A stretch of 64,000 bases of DNA from Histomonas meleagridis (taxonomy: Eukaryota; Parabasalia; Tritrichomonadida; Dientamoebidae), in assembly GCA_020186115.1 (NCBI GenBank), contig WSYJ01000134.1, forward strand, positions 186,001 to 250,000, written 5' to 3'. Below the pieces are notes generated by a model. It did not search any database, was not told where the DNA came from, and saw only the letters and a program-made list of their open reading frames with translations. Numbering within the stretch: position 1 is the first letter of the stretch; each line of letters opens with the position of its first letter. A program made the translations under genes and the position numbers. Positions 59,250 through 64,000 of this stretch are shown piece by piece.

Positions 59250-60428
59250 CTAAATCGCAAAATAATAGAAAAAAGCTCTCAAGCCGCTTTCATATTTATC
59301 GCCCACAACAGTTCTAAAGTTTGGGTTATAATTATAATTTAAATGATCCACAACCATTGACACTAATCCCGCTTGAGAAGAAGTGAATCTAAATATGTAA
59401 TCCACTTCATCAGTGACGTAATAAGCTCTCATCAATGACCTCATTGCAGCCATCAATGAAAATGTTGATCGATAAGTTCCGATCATTTTATCGCACATCA
59501 TAACACAACACATATCGCATATAGCATCAGATTTTTTCCCATCTGCGACTTTGGTCACATCAGATAAAAACATTCTATTCGAATATTTTTGCTGAAAAAG
59601 TGAAATGAAATCTGATTTCGTAGTGGTCAAAAAAATATATGGTTTATCATTAAGAATATAATCATCTAAAAATGGAAACAAAACATTAACAAGCTGCTTC
59701 CCATCGCTAATGAAGGATGTAGTCGCATAATGATATCGAATGTGAATTCCAAAAACTTTAACGGTTTTTGGCACTTTTTTAAACTGTTTCTTGACATATT
59801 CGAGAACCCAATCAGCAAAATACATAATACGATTCTGAAGGAAGTAAATAAAATGAACACCAAAATGGGTGCGAACAAATTCATTGAAATATGGATCTGT
59901 TAAGAGAAAATGTGGATATATGTAAGCTTGTTTTAAAGGCTTTTTAAGAGTCTTAAGCATGGTAAAATTGGTCTTAGGCCAATTCTCAAGAGTGTATATG
60001 TTTTTGGACTTGCGCTTATAATTTTTTGGAATTTGATGAACTTGAAATGACTCTGAAAATAGTAACCCTTCATTTGTAAGGTTGACTCTGCAAAAAATGG
60101 AACGATTAAGTGCAACAGCAACAATGGCACCGGTTGTTGCATGCAATAGGACATTGCCTAATCCACAAAACATTGAAATATCGACTATCCTATCATCCAT
60201 AAATGGAATGTCCTTAACTGTTTGTTCCCATAAACGGACTGTGTCATATGCATTTAATAGCTGAGAGCAACTAATTTCGCTTTTTGGTGAGTTGCATGTA
60301 TGATAATTTCTTTTCCATGTTGGCAAATGAAAATATTCTGTAGCTTCTTCGATTTTTGTACTTGTAGTTTTGAATGAGATATTTGGATGCGGAATAAAAA
60401 AAGAAGCAAAAAAAGGAATAAGTTGCAA
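59250..60428 (-). CDS. Fucosyltransferase-like glycosyltransferase, N-terminus uncertain
   Basis: Up to 392 residues. GLGNVLLHATTGAIVAVALN (about 88-107) resembles the first donor-site motif of alpha-1,2/1,6-fucosyltransferases and O-fucosyltransferases. FGIHIRYHYATTSF (about 225-238) matches the H-x-R motif, and MIGTYRSTFSLMAAMRSLMR (about 320-339) the S-x-F-S motif. It probably uses GDP-fucose in the Golgi lumen. The frame has no ATG before about residue 76; it opens at TTG 60426-60428 after an upstream stop. A second frame (60254-60460) carries a hydrophobic stretch (NLFLFLLLFLF) that could be the missing type II anchor, so a frameshift at the T7 run near 60405-60415 is likely. Confidence 0.65.
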   Translation of the reverse strand: MQLIPFFASFFIPHPNISFKTTSTKIEEATEYFHLPTWKRNYHTCNSPKSEISCSQLLNAYDTVRLWEQTVKDIPFMDDRIVDISMFCGLGNVLLHATTGAIVAVALNRSIFCRVNLTNEGLLFSESFQVHQIPKNYKRKSKNIYTLENWPKTNFTMLKTLKKPLKQAYIYPHFLLTDPYFNEFVRTHFGVHFIYFLQNRIMYFADWVLEYVKKQFKKVPKTVKVFGIHIRYHYATTSFISDGKQLVNVLFPFLDDYILNDKPYIFLTTTKSDFISLFQQKYSNRMFLSDVTKVADGKKSDAICDMCCVMMCDKMIGTYRSTFSLMAAMRSLMRAYYVTDEVDYIFRFTSSQAGLVSMVVDHLNYNYNPNFRTVVGDKYESGLRAFFYYFAI

Positions 60429-60559
60429 CTTATCAAGTGAACGTTTATTTGGCCGATCAATTTCGAAAGAAATAAAAAATTTTTATTAAAAACGATAGTA
60501 AATTCACATATGTAAAGTATTTAATATTGTTGTCTGTTGTGGATATCCCTTAAGAAAGT

Positions 60560-61156
60560 TTATGGAGAAGTTTTTAATATTTTTGTTTCTAAATAATTTA
60601 AAACAATGTCAGGACATATTTTTTTCAATAATGTCGAATGAACATCAGATGTGTTGGAAGAATCTTTTAACTTTACAGTATAGACCCAGCCTTTAGGAGT
60701 TTTTTGAGATTTGATGATTTTTTCAATATTATCACCTGGCTTCTTTATTGGTTTAGGAGGAGTTAGCTTGAATAATGTACTGGATCTTAAAGGAGCTCTC
60801 TGTGAAGGTGTTGGTGCTAGCGCTGGCTCTTGCGGAGGCATTTTTGGTGGCAATACATTTTGTTTTTCTTTCTTTTTTTTTAAATATTCTTTAACTAATT
60901 CTGGACAATTTAAATTTTTTTCATCTTCCCAAGTATTTTCTGAATCAGGATACCCTTTCCACTTTAATAAAAATTGTCTCCGCCTATGAACAATTCGATC
61001 ATTAACAATAGCTTCGACTTCATATTCTTCTGCTGATTCTTCTTCATAATTATCATAATTTTCGCTTTCACTGCTACTAGAAATGCTTTTATCGCTATCA
61101 TCATTATCTTCCTTTCCTGAATTTTCCAAAGATGAAAGAAAAGAGAGAAACTCCAT
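60560..61156 (-). CDS. HP1-like chromodomain protein
   Basis: 198 residues from ATG 61154-61156. An acidic Ser-rich N-terminus (KSISSSSESENYDNYEEES) precedes a chromodomain at about 44-92: EYEVEAIVNDRIVHRRRQFL, then LKWKGYPDSENTWEDEKNLN. This has the aromatic cage positions (Tyr, Trp, Trp) and the E-x-N-T-W-E signature. A Pro-rich linker (LPPKMPPQEPALAPTPSQ) leads to a C-terminal segment (GDNIEKIIKSQKTPKGWVYTV then HSTLLKKICPDIVLNYLE) that matches a chromoshadow domain. It should bind methylated H3 and dimerise through the shadow domain, acting in silencing. Confidence 0.9.
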   Translation of the reverse strand: MEFLSFLSSLENSGKEDNDDSDKSISSSSESENYDNYEEESAEEYEVEAIVNDRIVHRRRQFLLKWKGYPDSENTWEDEKNLNCPELVKEYLKKKKEKQNVLPPKMPPQEPALAPTPSQRAPLRSSTLFKLTPPKPIKKPGDNIEKIIKSQKTPKGWVYTVKLKDSSNTSDVHSTLLKKICPDIVLNYLETKILKTSP

Positions 61157-61980
61157 TTACTAAACGGCTTTCTAAGTAAACTATACAAATCCACAGGTAC
61201 CTAAAAAATTTTTTAGCATGCATCACCAATATCACATGTGCTAATTAATTTTATGTCATCATATGTAATCAGATCAAAATGACAAATCGAAAAATCAAGA
61301 TTAAGGTAAAATTATATTTTTGAAGTTAATTAAGATAATCAATTTCCTACGAGTTACATATAAATTTTTATAACTGGCTGCATCCCATTACTGTTGTATT
61401 TACCATGACCAGCATATTAGATAAGTTATTTAATGTTTCTATATAATTTTTCTTTTTAATAAATTGAATTTCATGCCAATTATACTATACTGCGTTTTTT
61501 GTTATCTAGAGGTATTCACCTATAAATGTATATTACTCAAGCTAATAGCGATTAACTAGAAAATTTTTATTTGGTCGTCAAAAAATGTTGAGCTTAAGTA
61601 CTGAAAAATCGGCCATCGTAATTTGAAAAGTTGTCAGGTGCCGAACGTTCGATATTTTCATTTCAAGAGGGCTAAACTGAAAGATTGCTTCAAACATCAT
61701 TAAGCAAGTTTATACAATAAATCATGCAAATGTATAAAAGGCTTTATCAAGAATTTTGTTTTCACTAATTTGGTGATTTTGATTTTAATTATGCATAAAA
61801 AAAAAAAAAGAAACTATATCAAAAGAATCACAGTAATGTTCAATTACAAATTAATCGGAATAAAAACGATTTTTATCATTTTTTTAGCTTGAACAACACA
61901 GACTAAGAACATTTTGTTTGTCAAGTAAAGTATTTAATATTGAAAATTTGTCATTATTGTTGACAAAAAGTGGCATTCTC
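61157..61980. other. Intergenic, about 820 bp
   Basis: AT-rich with one A12 run near 61798-61811. An AGTCTGTG-type patch on the complement precedes the next gene; nothing recognised. Confidence 0.4.
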
Positions 61981-62724
61981 ATGATCCATGATGAAGAAGA
62001 ACCAATAAACAAAAAAGCAGAAAATTATACGATTGTAGAACTAAACTACTCCCTTTGCATAGGCAATGACTTTATCCTTTACGATAGCTTTTTTTGTGAT
62101 GGATCTTGCTTTGTGAAGGAATATTTGACAGTATCATCTGACAACGAAAATTTTCAACGGGAGTATAGTATTTTTACAGAGTGTCATTCTAAATACATTC
62201 CAAGATCTTTAATGCCGCCTATTGTAGAGAATGGAAAATTATATCTTGTTTTTGAAAGAACATCAGATAATATTAGTTGCATAAGCCTACAGTCTTTGAT
62301 TCAGAATTGCTCCTGTTTAAGTTCACAAGAAGCATCAAATATAATTTCACAGATTTTTGATGTCATTCGACTACTTGACAGATTCAACATCCACTTTACC
62401 AAGTTCAGCTTAGATGACATAGCTTACAATCAAACAGGGCAATACATATTAATATTCAATTTTTTAAATACAATTGAATCTAATGATCCAGAAATTAAAA
62501 CCAAGGAGCTTAGGTCATTAGCTGAGTTCATTAAGAAGATCATTCCTTGGGTCGAAGACAATTGCCTTTTTCTAACATCAAATGAAAAGGCTATTATTGA
62601 TTTGTATCATTCTTTGATCGAAAACCCTGAGAAGGTTCTCGAAGAGGAGATGGACCTCAAACTGCAGCGGTACGAGTCACTCTCTGATATATTGGATCAA
62701 CTTTCCGTTGATGCGCTCTCATAA
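61981..62724 (+). CDS. Kinase-like protein lacking catalytic motifs (tentative)
   Basis: 247 residues from ATG 61981 (MIHDEEEPINKKAENYTIVE); the TTG 63 bp upstream is rejected. Spacing of hydrophobic blocks resembles a degenerate protein-kinase fold: SCFVKEYLTVSSDNENFQRE (N-lobe lysine strand and alpha-C), GKLYLVFERT (hinge), SSQEASNIISQIFDVIRLLD (alpha-E), FSLDDIAYNQTGQYILIFNF (catalytic-loop and DFG region without the acidic residues). No catalytic Asp is recognisable, so if real it is a pseudokinase. The similarity is weak. Confidence 0.5.
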   Translation: MIHDEEEPINKKAENYTIVELNYSLCIGNDFILYDSFFCDGSCFVKEYLTVSSDNENFQREYSIFTECHSKYIPRSLMPPIVENGKLYLVFERTSDNISCISLQSLIQNCSCLSSQEASNIISQIFDVIRLLDRFNIHFTKFSLDDIAYNQTGQYILIFNFLNTIESNDPEIKTKELRSLAEFIKKIIPWVEDNCLFLTSNEKAIIDLYHSLIENPEKVLEEEMDLKLQRYESLSDILDQLSVDALS

Positions 62725-64000
62725 ATATTTGTTGTTCTTATTTGCTTTTTTATTATTTTCAGCAGATGAAATTAATTAACTGTTTCCCTCTAATGAATGG
62801 AACAATTTTTTTGGATTAAAATCAATTTTTTTTGTGTGCATGAAGAAGGCATCCAATGCCTTGAAAAACCTTTAGACAGGACATCCTCTAAAAACAACAA
62901 TCATCACAACACCTAATGTACCCACAAAAACATATTTCTTATAAAAAAATTCACAAGATAATTTATATAAAATCAGCTAGATTCAATTTTTAATTTATGT
63001 AGATAAAAATATTAAAAAAATTATGTCTTCTGAAATTTTAGAACGATTAATTAGAGTTATTGCTCACCAATCTGGTTTTTGTTCTAGTATTCACTAGAAT
63101 GTTGTCATTCAATTTTTTGTTATCGTTTCTATACTTTACGTAGTATTTGTATACTTCACTCAGAATGTCAAATAGGTAAAAACGACGGTTATTTGTCACT
63201 TTAGAGTCAATAGTTTTAGGTAGGTATATATACCCCGGCCCGGCTCCCTTTTGGGTTTTCGGGATCAATCCCGATCGCATTATATACCTACCGTTATAAG
63301 ATCTCAATTTTTTTACAGAGATAGATCTCAGAGTAAAAAAAAAAAAAAACATTCGAAATTCGATATTACTTAGGACATTTTCGGATGCCTATCTTTTATG
63401 GAATCGAATAATAATATATTATTTTATTTTATATACTTAGTATATGAATGTTCGATAGGACTATTTTCTGAAGATATTAACAGTATTCTTGATAGAATTG
63501 GCGTTCAAATACGTTTATCTTTCTGCATTTTTGACAAAATGAAAATATCTTTTATTTGACATCATTATCACCATATTTATATTAGATATATTGAACATTT
63601 TTATATACGAAAATAAATTTGTTTAACAAGATTTATCGAGTAATAATTGAAAATAAATTCTGAATAAAAATTTTACAATTCACAATATATGTTTTACACA
63701 TATCGTCATTGAAATAACAATTATCAACGAAACAGCACGAATTTGATAGAAAAATATTAATTAGCCTCTATATAATTTTCACATCATGTTGGCCATTTTC
63801 CTTTCAAGATGCCCAATCGTTTTATATCATTAATCATAAAATTCAAGATTTAAAAAATCGAATTTTTTTACAGTCAAGCATCTTTTATATTCTATGTTGT
63901 AAAATGTCGTATTTATACATTATTTTGAAATATGTATACCCAGATATATACCTCGTGTCAAAGATTTAGAGGCTTTAACAAAAACAATTATAAATGGTGA
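62725..64000. other. Gene-poor right end of window
   Basis: No gene recognised in 1.28 kb. Contains the structured GC-rich element at 63219-63292 and a long A run at about 63337-63349. A 101-residue minus-strand frame over that element is rejected. Confidence 0.5.
63219..63292 (-). other. 74-nt GC-rich element with 12-bp terminal inverted repeats
   Basis: Ends GGTAGGTATATA (63219-63230) and TATATACCTACC (63281-63292) are perfect inverted repeats. Inside are hairpins CGGGAT-CA-ATCCCG (63260-63273) and CCC-TTTT-GGG (63246-63255). On the minus strand it begins GGTAGGTATATAATGCGAT and shares GGTATATAATGC, CGGGA and CCCGAA, in that order, with the element at 12140-12207. The size and outer stem resemble a tRNA-like cloverleaf, but no T-loop (TTCGA) or normal 7-nt anticodon loop is present, so it is not called a tRNA. 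Candidates are a small structured RNA, a palindromic mini-transposon, or a regulatory hairpin. Confidence 0.6.

Noticed and set aside
63219-63292. tRNA gene (74 nt with a 7-bp or longer outer stem)
   Set aside because: No TTCGA-type T-loop, no 7-nt anticodon loop on either strand.
63047-63352. 101-residue minus-strand frame
   Set aside because: Runs through the structured GC-rich element; start in an A/T run; no homology-like features.

Overview
The window is AT-rich nuclear DNA from a parabasalid flagellate. It is most likely a trichomonad, and gene content fits Tritrichomonas-type genomes; the genus is inferred. The evidence is intron-free open reading frames with short AT-rich gaps, BspA-like leucine-rich repeat surface proteins, ankyrin proteins with the DUF3447-type head, a legumain-family cysteine peptidase, mariner and Tc1-like transposon remains, and eukaryotic genes (ribosomal proteins S27, L9 and L12, a Ras GTPase, CK1, SCAR/WAVE, a CENP-C-like protein, an HP1-like protein and a CFAP46-like axonemal protein). 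No rRNA, convincing tRNA or CRISPR array was found.

Layout: 1-12.8 kb holds housekeeping and secretory genes: an MBL-fold hydrolase cut by the window edge, legumain, a HtrL/YibB-like membrane glycosyltransferase candidate, RPS27, Ras, RPL9, a lysine-rich secreted repeat protein with a damaged 3' end, a frameshifted membrane protein and RPL12. 12.8-16.7 kb is a graveyard with a Tc1-like fossil and broken ankyrin locus A. 17.2-27.5 kb has a helical-repeat protein, CK1, a possible FG nucleoporin, a broken BspA gene and SCAR/WAVE. 27.9-32.5 kb is ankyrin locus B, interrupted by a mariner element. 34-46 kb has an MFS sugar transporter, a WNK/NRBP-like pseudokinase, the CENP-C-like gene, an intact BspA-like gene, a coiled-coil protein, a paralog of the broken membrane protein and AAMP/SQT1. 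46-58 kb has ankyrin locus C, the CFAP46-like gene, a coiled-coil gene and ankyrin locus D. 58-64 kb has another coiled-coil protein, a fucosyltransferase-like gene, an HP1-like protein and a kinase-like protein.

The most unusual signal is in the ankyrin loci. After an uninterrupted DUF3447-like head, the genes appear to continue as a string of 30-codon ankyrin modules, each open and well formed, separated by T-rich spacers of almost exactly 80 nt. In locus D the module starts are 171, 171 and then 170 bp apart for nine steps in a row. The modules differ greatly in sequence yet contain no stops, while the spacers contain stops and break the frame. The last module ends in its own stop codon. 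The same 80-nt spacing joins the head to the first module in loci B and C. In B a mariner element sits inside a spacer. Conventional trichomonad introns (GTAYGT...ACTAACACACAG) are not visible. The pattern suggests that about 71 nt are removed between modules by an unrecognised mechanism, or that the arrays are cassette reservoirs.

Several genes look newly broken (homopolymer frameshifts at 11.16 kb and 46.47 kb, a paired indel at 9.1 kb), so some damage may be assembly error. Possible promoter motifs (TCACTTTT, AACGGTTA-like) recur just upstream of start codons. GC-rich palindromes and two related GC-rich structured elements stand out from the AT-rich gaps.
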